A program made the translations under genes and the position numbers. This document shows positions 10,170 through 19,770 of a DNA stretch of 39,481 nucleotides, piece by piece (positions within the stretch are counted from its first letter, which is position 1; each line of letters begins with the position of its first letter). Location: the NCBI GenBank assembly GCA_003427395.1, contig BFEA01000264.1, positions 1,202,357 to 1,241,837 of the forward strand. The letters are read 5' to 3'. The stretch is from Chara braunii (lineage: Eukaryota; Streptophyta; Charophyceae; Charales; Characeae). A model generated the notes under the pieces. It ran no database searches, had not been told where the DNA came from, and saw only the letters and a list, made by a program, of their open reading frames with translations.

Positions 10170-10279
10170 GTCCTTCGGGACATCTGTAAAACTTGGAACG
10201 ATTGAGAGAAGATTAGCATGGCCCCTTCGCAGGGATGGTGCGCATAAAACGGGAGGCGTCCGACGACCGAGGCATTTTT
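10170..10279 (+). ncRNA. U6-snRNA-like sequence in the left giant LTR
   Basis: The sequence has the U6 5' hairpin (GTCCTTCGGGACATC), TTGGAACGAT, AGAGAAGATTAGCATGGCCC, an internal stem-loop (CCCTTCGCAGGG) and GCGCATAAAA. It ends in TTTTT (10275-10279), a Pol III-type terminator, giving ~110 nt, close to U6 length. Departures from U6 are GATTGAGAGA at the ACAGAGA box and GGTGCGC for GACACGC. I see no plant upstream sequence element or TATA box at the expected spacing. It may be a captured U6 retrocopy. Confidence 0.75.
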
Positions 10280-10440
10280 CTTCTGCATTCAGACACTTGG
10301 CCGGCTAACGGACCATGCAATGTTAGAGAGCCGGGGGTGGTGTCAACCCGGGCTGAAGGATGAGGAGATAGCGGGGGCAGCGAGGGCGGAGAGGCAAGCC
10401 AGCGGACGCAGCGGGGAGGGGAATGTGAGTGAACCCGGAC

Positions 10441-10855
10441 NNNNNNNNNNNNNNNNNNNNNNNNNNNNNNNNNNNNNNNNNNNNNNNNNNNNNNNNNNNN
10501 NNNNNNNNNNNNNNNNNNNNNNNNNNNNNNNNNNNNNNNNNNNNNNNNNNNNNNNNNNNNNNNNNNNNNNNNNNNNNNNNNNNNNNNNNNNNNNNNNNNN
10601 NNNNNNNNNNNNNNNNNNNNNNNNNNNNNNNNNNNNNNNNNNNNNNNNNNNNNNNNNNNNNNNNNNNNNNNNNNNNNNNNNNNNNNNNNNNNNNNNNNNN
10701 NNNNNNNNNNNNNNNNNNNNNNNNNNNNNNNNNNNNNNNNNNNNNNNNNNNNNNNNNNNNNNNNNNNNNNNNNNNNNNNNNNNNNNNNNNNNNNNNNNNN
10801 NNNNNNNNNNNNNNNNNNNNNNNNNNNNNNNNNNNNNNNNNNNNNNNNNNNNNNN
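10441..10855. other. Assembly gap (415 N)
   Basis: This is unresolved sequence. It starts after GTGAACCCGGAC, the same point as the gap at 22858-23307 in the other LTR, and resumes at CCTGGCCGGGG just upstream of the other gap's GGTTTGGCGCC. Confidence 1.
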
Positions 10856-10927
10856 CCTGGCCGGGGTTTGGCGCCAGGTGCATTCACAGTTTACGAAGAT
10901 GGCGGAAGGTGAACTGGGCGCAGCTGG

Positions 10928-11500
10928 AAGTATGGAGTTCGCTCCATAGTCAATTCGAGTGGGGGGAACAAGCGAGCTCGGAGTTTTAGCCCCGGGTGAA
11001 CTCGAATTCGATGTTAGTTTTAGTGATAAGTTAGTAGAATACGAAGTTAGTAAGAAAAGCACCGCGCGGAGCTATGGCGGAACGAGAGATAAACGGGAAA
11101 GCACGAAACTCACCTGATTCTTGATGAAATCGGGTGAGATAAGGTTCATTGTAGGGGTTTTTTTGTCGGACGAATCGGATTATGAAGTCGGATTTGGAGG
11201 GCAGTCAGTAGATTGAGAGGTTAGTAGAAAAGAAAGTGCGCAGAGGTATCGAACGTAGACATGGCAAGGATAGGAAAATATGATATTTCGCTCGATTCTT
11301 AACAGAATCGAGCGAAATAAAGTAATAGACTGTGTTTTTTATAGGTTGCGAACTGGAAGAGTCAGTAGTTTAGGATGTTAGTGAAGAAGGTGATTGCGTA
11401 TGGTTATGGCAGGAGTGAACGAAGGAGGAAAGTTCTGTATCTCGCCCGTTTCGTGATGAAATCGGGCGTGTGAAGAGGCTATCCTGGGGTTCTAGAGGCA
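10928..11500 (+). repeat. Hairpin array 1 (left LTR): ~160-175-bp units
   Basis: A TATGGAG-TTCG-CTCCATA hairpin (10931-10948) leads into tandem units with GTTAGTAGAAAA..GCGCGGAG..GGCA-like flanks. Each unit ends in a hairpin: CTCACC...GGTGAG at 11109-11138, TATTTCGCTCGATTC with its perfect 15-bp complement at 11284-11319, and CGCCCG...CGGGCG at 11443-11468. The stems differ between units but remain paired. Confidence 0.65.
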
Positions 11501-13640
11501 GGTGAGTACGACTATAACGTTAGTTTTGGAAAAAGGTAAGTGATTTAGTTTGGACTGATGTGAAGAGCTGCGCCCGGGGGTAGTCTCTAGGTTGTAGTGT
11601 ATCTTTCCGCATTCTGACGGAAGGTTCATCTGGACTTGTGCTAGCCCTATCGATGGAAGTAGTAGATGGATAGTCGCGAGATAGGAGATTTGCCTGTAGA
11701 TCGACGCGTTGCCCATCGGGAATCGGATAATCGTGTCAGGTTCCACGTTCAGATTGCAGGCTTGGCACTATGCGGGTGACGAGCTGCGCAGCCGTGTAGC
11801 TAGGCGCGGTGTAAGAGAGGGCTCATTTTCGAGACGAGCTGGCGGGCGCAGCGCGGGGGCAAATGTGCGCGGGTCAATGGGGAATGGGTAGAAGCGTAGA
11901 AAGAGAGAGAGAGTAGAGGGAGAGAGGGGGCTGCACGAGGGACTGGCAGAGACGAGCGGGAAGGATAGTAGTCTTGAGTTGTACCCGACCAAGCTATGAG
12001 GGCAAATTCAGAGAAGAACCTTTCTGGGCTTTAGGAGGGAGTCAGTCTCGACGTTGCCCTTCTTTCTCGTCTCTATTCATTGATGTACTTGGTCGTGTGT
12101 TAGAGGGAAGTCCACTCCCCTTCTGGTATCAAGTGGGAGGGGAGAGAACAGAGAATCGATTCGGATGAACATAGACATAAGGACAGGCTACGTTCTGGTT
12201 AAAGCGGGAAAGAAAAGAGGGCGGCAAAAAGGGGGTACTCACCTCGAATGGTTGACCATGTGAGATGAACCAGATACGGAATTATAACACCAAACTGCAC
12301 ACTAGCGAGACCGGTGGGGTTGTCTGCGAATGTGTTGTCTAGTTGGCAACGACAATTTTGGCACTTTTGATTGGTTGTGATGGAACAACCGGAGTCAGGC
12401 TTCAGCTAGAGGCTGTGGTGCATTGTTGTCTAGTCGTTGCAAGCCCGTAGAGTTGTGTGCCCTTGCTGTGTACCGTTGTGTCCTACGTGAAGGTAGTTCC
12501 TCTAGGCCACACAGCGGCTAATTGCCAGAGGGTGAGGGCATCACGACTTGAGGAGGTGGCCAAGCAGTAAGGAGGAAAGGACGGTGAAGAAAGCATACCT
12601 ACCTGCTGAATGAGGCCACAACAGACCAAGGGAAAAGAGGGGAGGTGAGCTACCGATCCGGGGACTGCGCACAATTGGTGAGCATGGTGTGCCTTAGTGG
12701 GGGTTCCAATGTGTTTACTGCGCAAGCCCTCTAAATTTGTCGTATACCGCTACTCTGTAATACAGCACGGGGATCGTCGGTCCAACAACAAGGGGGTGAG
12801 AAAAGTGCTGCTCATGACCAACCAAGTGAACGGGTGTCGTGAGCAAAGGAGGACTGTGACCTGCTCAGACCTTGCTGTCGGAGCTAACCACCAGAGAAGG
12901 AGTCATTCGCAGCTTACAGGGGAGGCCTTGCATGCTAAGCACACTAAAGCCGCAGGCGTGAACGAGAGTTTGACTGATGTAAGCTTATCAGAAACGGAAA
13001 GTCTACATGTGACGGAGGAGCGGCAGAGCTCGGCCTACGACTTGAGAGATCGCTAAGAAAAGGCAACAGTCGGAAGTTTGATTTTGGTTTAATCGAGTTG
13101 GTGCTGTAATCTGGTCATCATTGCGGGGCCCTCAGGCGAGTGAAGACAACGAGGCCCTCTCCTGCGAGTCTGAGAGCACCCTCCTTGGATCTGAGAGTCT
13201 AAAACTTTTTTTTCTTACCTTTGTTAGTCTAAGTCTAGTCCCCTGGGTCTGAGAGGAAGGCGGCAGGCAGGATTGCAACCCATAGGACCGCAGCAATACT
13301 CTGTGGGGAGTCATCCCACTGATTGCGGGAGCTCTGCCGGAACTAAGGAGGAGTTCTGGAGGCAGGGAACTGACAGGTGATCATTGTTTTCCCTCTATGA
13401 ACCCAGGTATAACCTCTATTTGTATTATCCATTGCATCTCTGACTGAATATATGATGTGTAGCCCTACTTTATTCTTTCGTTTGACTTTCAGGACATTCA
13501 ACAAGACTAAGTAAAGGAATGTCTGTCCAACTTAGAGTTTCAACTTTAATTGATTGTATGAATTCAGATTGCTGAAAAGAACTGCATCTGGGGAAAGGCA
13601 GGATGGAGGGTTGTTTTGTGTGATGGTTGACTGGGTCCTT
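11501..13640. other. Left LTR middle part, no gene seen
   Basis: This unique-looking sequence is matched in the right LTR at about 24310-26460. It has a short AG-rich run near 11905, a TTTCCG...CGGAA hairpin near 11605, and several open frames under 120 codons that are not supported as proteins. Nothing else is recognised. Confidence 0.5.
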
Positions 13641-14570
13641 AAGGCTGGGAGGTCCCCATAAGTTTGGGGAGACCCAGTGCTTTGTTTATTTGGTTTGCAT
13701 AGAGCGTCAAACTCTTTTATAAGCTTAGGGGGTCCGATTGCTCTGGAGGTTGAGATGTCCCCATAAGTTTAGGGAGACCTAGTGCTATGGTTTTGCGTGG
13801 AGGGTCAGGCTGTTCTATAAGTTTAGGTGGTCTGACTGCTCAAACTTGCGAGGGTTTGATTGTGCTCGATTTTCAGGGACTCGCGGCATTGAATAAGTTT
13901 TGGTGCCTTGGGTTGCCTTGTTTTCATTGGGGTTTTATCTGTTTCTTTGGTTTCTGAATGAGGAGGTCTGAGTTGGTCTATGAGTTTAGGTGGCTCAACC
14001 TCTTCCTGCTCTTTATTCTGAAGAAATAATTTTCGCAAACAGGCAGACCCTTCTGTAAGTTCAAGGGGTTTGACTCGATGCCACACACATAATGGCTCAG
14101 ATAGAAATGAATCTGGCAGAGAGTTAGACCATTCTGTAAGTTCAGGGGGTCTGACTCAAAGCCTCACAAATGCTGGAACCCAATGGTTATAACTTGGCTA
14201 TACTTTATTACTATTCTATTTAAGAACGAGCTAATCAGACTGTTCTATAAGTTTAGGTGGTCTGACTATAGCCGTATCATAACTTGAAGAGAGTATAACT
14301 AAGAATAGAATTGATGGTAAACTGGGGCAGACTGAACTTAAGTTAGTTCAGTCATATGCAGCCTTAGAAGACAAAGGTGAATATAAGTATATACAGCTTG
14401 AATACTTTAAACAGTCTAGGGCGACTAGAGTGGTTTAGTCATATGCCCTAAGAAGAGAAAAGTAGTTGTGCCCTCTGTTTGTGTATATTTGGTCAAATCA
14501 GAACGATCTATAAGTTTAGGTGTTCTGACTCTAGGCCTGGCTAAGTTGGGTGCGCTCTGTAAGTTCAGGC
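13641..14570 (+). repeat. Hairpin array 2 (left LTR): stems around a constant ATAAGTTTAGG loop
   Basis: At least ten copies of TRTAAGTTYAGG/GG lie 60-260 bp apart, most flanked by complementary arms. Examples are GGTCCCC...GGGGAGACC (13651-13674), GTCAGGC...GTCTGAC (13805-13837), AGACC...GGTCT (near 14130), CAGAC...GTCTG (14237-14265) and CAGAAC...GTTCTG (14499-14528). A related hairpin with ACTGAACT/AGTTCAGT arms around TAAGTT sits at 14331-14352. Confidence 0.7.
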
Positions 14571-14867
14571 GGCCTGACCTATGCCTTATGTAAGCTGGGT
14601 ATAATTGGTTAAATCATTGAAAGATCATGAACTATTGTTTGTTCAGGCATACTTTGGGATGGTGAGAGTACTTACCTTTGTGGTCTGACTTGCATGTAGC
14701 TGAGTGAGATCACTACTTACCTGAATTCCAGTTTGATAGGTAGTTGCTTTAACTGCTCGTCAGGTGCTAGAGCTGTAGAAGTTAGTTTTAATTCCTGCAA
14801 TTTCTTAGCTAAGTTTTTTTAACTTCGATCAATTCTCGCATTTTCATGGATCATTTTTTGTACTTGG

Positions 14868-15420
14868 CTTTTTATAAATTTTGGCAAGCTACTTTCTCTA
14901 CGGGAAGCACTGCCGAAATTTCTACAAATCCAAGGACTTAGTCAATTGTTGACTTGTCAAAGTTCAACTTGTCTTTTCTTTATATCTGACCTAGTAAAAG
15001 TCTAGAAAGTCTCTTTTTCTAAAGGGAGTGCTGCCCAAATTTTTGTTAATTCAGAGAGTTAGACAAAATTGAACTTTGAGAAGTCAAAGTTACTTTCGAA
15101 TTCTGGACTTAGCCTTGTATAAATTTTGGAATAGCACTTTTGTAGAGGGAGTGCTGCCGAAATTTATGCAAAACTAAGGAGTTAGTTAAATCTTGTCTAA
15201 GTTGAACTCAAGTTGTTTTCTGAGTCATATCTGACTTAGTATAAATCTGGGAAGTCTCCCTTTCTAAAGGGAGTGCTGTCCAAATTTTTACTAATTCAGG
15301 GAGTTAAACAGAATTTGACTCTCAAAGAGTTAGAGATTAATTCTGCTCTCATATCTAGACTTGTATAAATTTTGGAAAGACACTTTTCCTACGAGAAGCG
15401 CTGCCAAAATTTTCTTAATT
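14868..15420 (+). repeat. Hairpin array 3 (left LTR): five ~120-bp units
   Basis: There are five units, each with AAATTTTGG or AAATCTGG on the left, a central CTTTCTA loop zone and GCTGCC(G)AAATTT on the right. Outer arms pair (perfect 9 bp at 15367-15375 with 15404-15412) and inner arms pair too (CTCCCTT-TCTA-AAGGGAG at 15256-15273; GCAC...GTGC in the third unit). Two unit subtypes roughly alternate. The right LTR keeps three units. Confidence 0.7.
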
Positions 15421-17181
15421 AAGAGGAGATACATTATATTTTCACAGGTCGCGATCCTGACGATCCACCCTTAATAGGGAAGATTCTGCAGGTGGTCTAC
15501 CTTTGCTTAGGCACTGGCTTAGAGGTAGACCTAGGCCTAGCTTATAGGGAGATTTTGAGTGAGAATATGTTATGAAGTTGTATTCTCCATGCGCTTATGA
15601 TTTTAGTCTAGGCCATTGACCTGTCATGTGTTACAGGTCCTCTTGATCGTTTGATTCAAGTTCATGACTAGATTCAGCTTGATCCTACAAGGATCACATT
15701 ATGTTATCACTGATAAAATGCCGGTTGCCGATTCGTCGGTTTACGATTCAACTCCAATTCACTCCTGCCACTTAACCTAAAGGCTTTAGCCTTGAGATTT
15801 GAACTGTTTTGTTGTGTTTTCACCCGGACTTTATTGAATGGCCATCCAAAGAAAGTACTGAGTATTTATTAGAGAGTTGCACGAGTGAGGCTTGTATGGC
15901 TAAAGCAAGGGGTATGAGTAGAGAGAATGGTTGAAGTTGACCCCGTGTAGTGCGTGGACTTCTGGTTGAATCTCTGATGTGATTGGAGGTATGATTGTGG
16001 TTCGGGCTCTGGATGTGACTGCCTGCGACTACATACATATATGGTTGAGAGGAGCCTCACTTTGATTGTGAGAAGTGATCGACCTGTATAACCAACCCTC
16101 ATATATTTATGCATGCCCAGAGTGATTACGAGGTTTATCGTAATTGTGCATAAGGGTCAAACAAATTATGGGTTTGAGAGAAAAAAAAAATCTCATTTTT
16201 TATCCTTTGCTTTTAAGAGATTTTTTATAGTCGGACGTTGGTCCTAGGCCGGGATTCGAGGTCCTTGTCCAGGACATCCCAAACCCTAGACTCTGCAGGG
16301 AAGGAATCTGCCTCCATGCAGAGCCTATTTGCCTTGTCTGCCGAGACGCTTAGACCAAAGGTCGGAGGTCTCGCGGTGGCGGCACGACTATTCCTTCAGC
16401 CGTACAATGTCATGATGGACTAGACCCCCACGACACTTCGAGTCTGACACTTGAGTGTCATAAGCGGTACTCGGATCCATGAGGGACCACTTGATTATGG
16501 GTGCTACATAGTACGCCGTTATTGCGATTGCTTGCGCACGTTTGCATTGCGAGTCAATATGGGTTAGCCCTGCGTCCGTGCGGTTTTAGATCAAGTCTCG
16601 CGCGCGACGCCTATCCGATATCCGCATCGGAAGGTTATGGGTTGGCTACCGAGGGGCTAGAAGCGTTGTCACATTGTTTGTGTTGTGTCATTTCGTGTGT
16701 GTGTGTGTGTTTTATTTTTGTGTTCGTAAAGTGGTGTGCGCGTGGTGTGTGGGATGCGTCCTAGTCGATCGGCGACGAACCGCGCTTGGGACCTTAGCCC
16801 CCCAAGATGCCGGTTCGCGTGCGGGTTCGATAGAGGCATACTACCGCGCGTACCCCCTATGCTACAGCGAACGAGAAACGCCCTCGGCTGGTCCACCTCT
16901 GCGATTGCAACTGATTAGCTTTCATACTGTGGACTGGTAGCTCACCGGGGATACGCCCATCGAAGGGAGGTCATAGCTCCCGTAAGGTGGAGGTAAGACG
17001 TGCCTCGCGCAGACCCTATCCTGTCGTAGGGGCTTGCGAGAGGTATGGCTGGCGCAGTCGGCCGGAGCGACTTGCGGAAGCTCCACATGTATATGTGCGA
17101 CGAAGGATTGAAACCAACTTCTGCGTGACGCGGCCGAGAGGGTCCCGCGCTGCCCTGCTGCGGTGCCGGACCGATGCGCCC
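15421..17181. other. Left LTR 3' part, no gene seen
   Basis: Several separate short hairpins occur, for example GGTCTACCT...AGGTAGACC (about 15495-15533), GACCTGT...ACAGGTC (about 15618), TGATCCT...AGGATCA (about 15682) and TGACACT-TG-AGTGTCA (about 16446). A poly-A run lies near 16180 and a (GT)n microsatellite at about 16697. The segment is conserved in the right LTR. No supported protein. Confidence 0.5.
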
Positions 17182-17187
17182 GACAGG

Positions 17188-17206
17188 TGGCGCCGTTGCC
17201 GGGGAT
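17188..17206 (+). other. Primer-binding site of the nested element (tRNA-Asp type)
   Basis: TGGCGCCGTTGCCGGGGAT begins 6 nt after the last base shared by the two LTRs. As I recall plant tRNA-Asp, its 3' end is complementary over all 19 nt; the yeast tRNA-Asp end differs. This fixes the left repeat as the 5' LTR. Confidence 0.8.
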
Positions 17207-18649
17207 AACGGTTGCCTACCGTTGTCCCTGGTGGAACGACATCCGGGTGTTGGAAGTGAGAAAATAGGCCAATGAGAGGTTTTCGTTAGGACTAAATGAG
17301 TGATCAGTTGATATCTCGACTATTGATTGAAAGTGTCATAGAATTGAGAGATCCTTAAAAATCGGATCTAGATTCGAGGCAGGTTGCTGATCCAGGCGCA
17401 GTGACCACTTCTGCCCTATTGACGGGTTTGGACATAATGGTTGGTAGCAGACACTGCTGGATAAAAAACGTGAAGTAAGGGTTGGTTAGGCGACGTGGTT
17501 TTAGTTGAAGTGACCTGATTTGGATTAATGTGGTATGAGTGACTCGAGGGTGATAAGTGTTTTATGTCTACGTTTACCGGCTTTGACTGGCATGATGGTA
17601 TTTGGGATTGGTAACCTTTCTGATTCAATAGTTGGCAGGCGTGGACAGTGCTTTGCATGCTTGGCGTGGCTAAGGTTAAGCGTGGCTATTGCGAGAGTTA
17701 GCTCTATGGTGTACCCTCTCTGACTACTGTAAGAGTCATCTGAGTGATTGGGAAAGCCTCGTAATACGGTTGCCTCAGAATGGAGCTAAGGATGAGTGAA
17801 ATAATATTTCTCTATCAAGAGTTGAAGGTACAGCTCCTCTCCTAGGTGTTAGGTTAGAGATCATCTGTGCGCTTAGAGGAGAAGTAAGTGAGGGAAAGCT
17901 GAAGGATATTACTTGTATGGACTTAGATGTTTGAGTCTGGAGTCTAAGTGGTTGTTGTGCTACGGCACGTAGTGAGTCTGGGCAATACCTTCTTTACGTG
18001 AAGGATATCTTAATCCTGGAGGGAGTTGGAGTAGCAGTGGAAGAGTTAACACTTAGACTATTTTGCTCGCCTTTAATGAAGCGGTGGGTAGTAATTGATG
18101 TTTAACAGCCTAGGTTATGTCCAAGTATGTAAAGGTATATTTTTAAGTAGATATCCTAGGTTGCATCTAAGTATACGAAGATATATGTTTAAGTAGATAT
18201 CAGGGTGCGAGACTGGGAGTATGGGCGATATACATGTAAACTGATGTATGGTCTGTACTTAGACCTGAAATTCTCGCCTTCTGGTCGGTGGCTCAGGAAC
18301 ATGGCCAGTATAGTGGACGTATATGCCATTTCTCATGATCCAAATGAGGGAATTGAAGACTGGGATGGGTTACGGGCGGCAGTGGACCGATAGAAGGGGC
18401 CTTTTACCGTCTGACTAAAGTGCTCTCCTTCAGACTTGACTATAGGCCTCTAACTACCTACTGCCGTAGTGATTACTATTGTCTGCCTAGGATTAGCCTT
18501 GAGAAACCCTGCCTGTATACAATGTATATGGTTAGTAGTATTGTGAAGGCAAGTGTACAGATGAGACTAGCATGATAGATTCTATATTTTCAGACCCTCG
18601 ACTCTCATCGGGCCTCAACCCTAACTGATCGTTGTTTGTTCAACAGGTG
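17207..18649 (+). other. Untranslated leader of the nested element
   Basis: 1.4 kb separates the primer site from the gag ATG. It includes a 46-bp tandem duplication (18111-18202) and a 62-codon frame (18205-18393, starting MRDWEYGRYTC) for which I have no support as a gene beyond openness. A pyrimidine-rich CAACAG at 18641-18646 directly precedes gag and could be a splice acceptor. Packaging signals would be expected here but cannot be identified. Confidence 0.5.
18111..18202 (+). repeat. 46-bp tandem duplication
   Basis: Two diverged units (18111-18156, 18157-18202) each begin TAGGTT and end TTTAAGTAGATATC. Part of the leader. Confidence 0.75.
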
Positions 18650-19770
18650 ATGGGGTCGGAGGAACCCGAGATGGAGGACCCTCAAGAAAGGATTGGGGTC
18701 GAGAAGTTTGTTGATTTGTTCAGCATGCGGGACTGGGAGCGGGACAACATGCCCAAAGTTGAGATCAGTTTCTTCGACGGTAACCACGTCTCTAGCTTCC
18801 TTAGCAAGTTTGAGCAGATAGCGGTCCAGTGTGAGTGGAATGAGGAACAGATGTTGAAGGAGGTCATAAGGTATATCCATGTTGACCTACAGGAGGATGT
18901 CGGTGAAGTGATCAGGAAAGCAGGGTTGTCATGAAAGAAGTTTTATAATGGCATGAGGAATAAGTACCGACTGGGAGAGGAACAGTTGACCGGAGAGGAC
19001 CTCGAGAAGATGGATCGATATGACTACAAGTCAGCGAGGCATTTTCTGGTGGAGTATGAGCGCGCTTCCTACAAGGTTTGGGGACTGTCTGAACATGACA
19101 GGTGTTTTTTCTTCCTTATGCATTTTACGGGTGAAGAGCAGCGAGACCTGATCCGCGGGGCGGGAGGACTTATATGGGATAAGATACGAGAGAATTTTGT
19201 GGGGCAAGATTTTGACCAGTATCTTTGCCACATCCTACGTGAAGCCAAAAGGAGGAAGGCGTTAAGGGACTGTGAAAGGGATGAAGCTGGCAAAATGACA
19301 GATGAATTGACGGCTGGCACCTCTAAAGGTGTGAAAGGAGAGTCGCGGAAGGATGTTAAGGCGAGCGAGTGGAATCATAGGTGGGGTGAAGGGAGAAAAC
19401 GTGAGTCACCTGCTAAGGAAGAAGAGGTGCGGAATATGGCAAAGAATGCTGTGATCCCTACATATGAGAGGATGACTGACATTCCAAGCAGGAAAGGGCA
19501 AAAAAAGCGAGAAAGTCAGGAAGAAGCTGGGGTGGCCCAACCTCCCGCGACACCCGATCCTAGGGGAGAAAGTAATGACAAGCAGATGATACCAGCGTCT
19601 AGTTGGGAAACTCGGAAAGTAGGAGGCGGCGAGAGCAGTGGTCGAGAATTGTGTGTAATTACTGTGGAAAGACGGGCCATAAGCCTCGCAGGTGTAAGGA
19701 AGCGAGACGAGCCCGCAGGGAAGAAAAGAAAAGGAATGATAAGGGAAGAGACACGACCGACTTGATATAG
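18650..19770 (+). pseudogene. gag: Gag of the nested element (one stop, one frameshift)
   Basis: The frame starts at ATG 18650 (MGSEEPEMEDPQERIG...). A capsid-like block, VEISFFDGNHVSSFLSKFEQ, and later HFTGEEQRDLI and YLCHILREAKRRK are typical of LTR-retroelement Gag. A single in-frame TGA at 18932 interrupts it, with clear continuation (KKFYNGMRNKYRLGEE). The CX2CX4HX4C knuckle (CNYCGKTGHKPRRC, 19654-19695) is in the next frame; that frame has a stop at 19600, so the shift lies between about 19603 and 19653. It ends at TAG 19768. A basic tail follows the knuckle. No protease or RT follows, so Gag is the only protein of this element. Confidence 0.82.

Larger units (their letters stand above)
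9170..17181 (+). repeat. Giant 5' LTR of the nested element (~8 kb)
   Basis: It aligns with 21585-29723 from TGCGAATACCC to GGACCGATGCGCCC. It starts with a perfect hairpin (ATACCCTT-AC-AAGGGTAT). Differences from the right copy are scattered substitutions plus two large ones: no MITE at the site matching 23596, and an extra 277 bp (14786-15062). Contents in order are a GC-rich hairpin-dense part, two U6-like sequences, an N gap, and three hairpin arrays, then AT-rich and mixed sequence. No protein-coding frame is convincing. Confidence 0.82.

Noticed and set aside
10213-11062. Long ORFs spanning the N gaps (also 22000-23489)
   Set aside because: They are open only because unknown bases are translated as X; the real flanks give no protein signal.
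13641-14570. Regularly repeated short motif that might suggest a CRISPR array
   Set aside because: Spacing is irregular (60-260 bp), the repeat is short and variable, and the context is a eukaryotic LTR retroelement with no cas genes.
16820-16850. GGGTTCGATAG resembling a tRNA B box (also in the right LTR)
   Set aside because: No A box, acceptor stem or anticodon arm can be placed around it.
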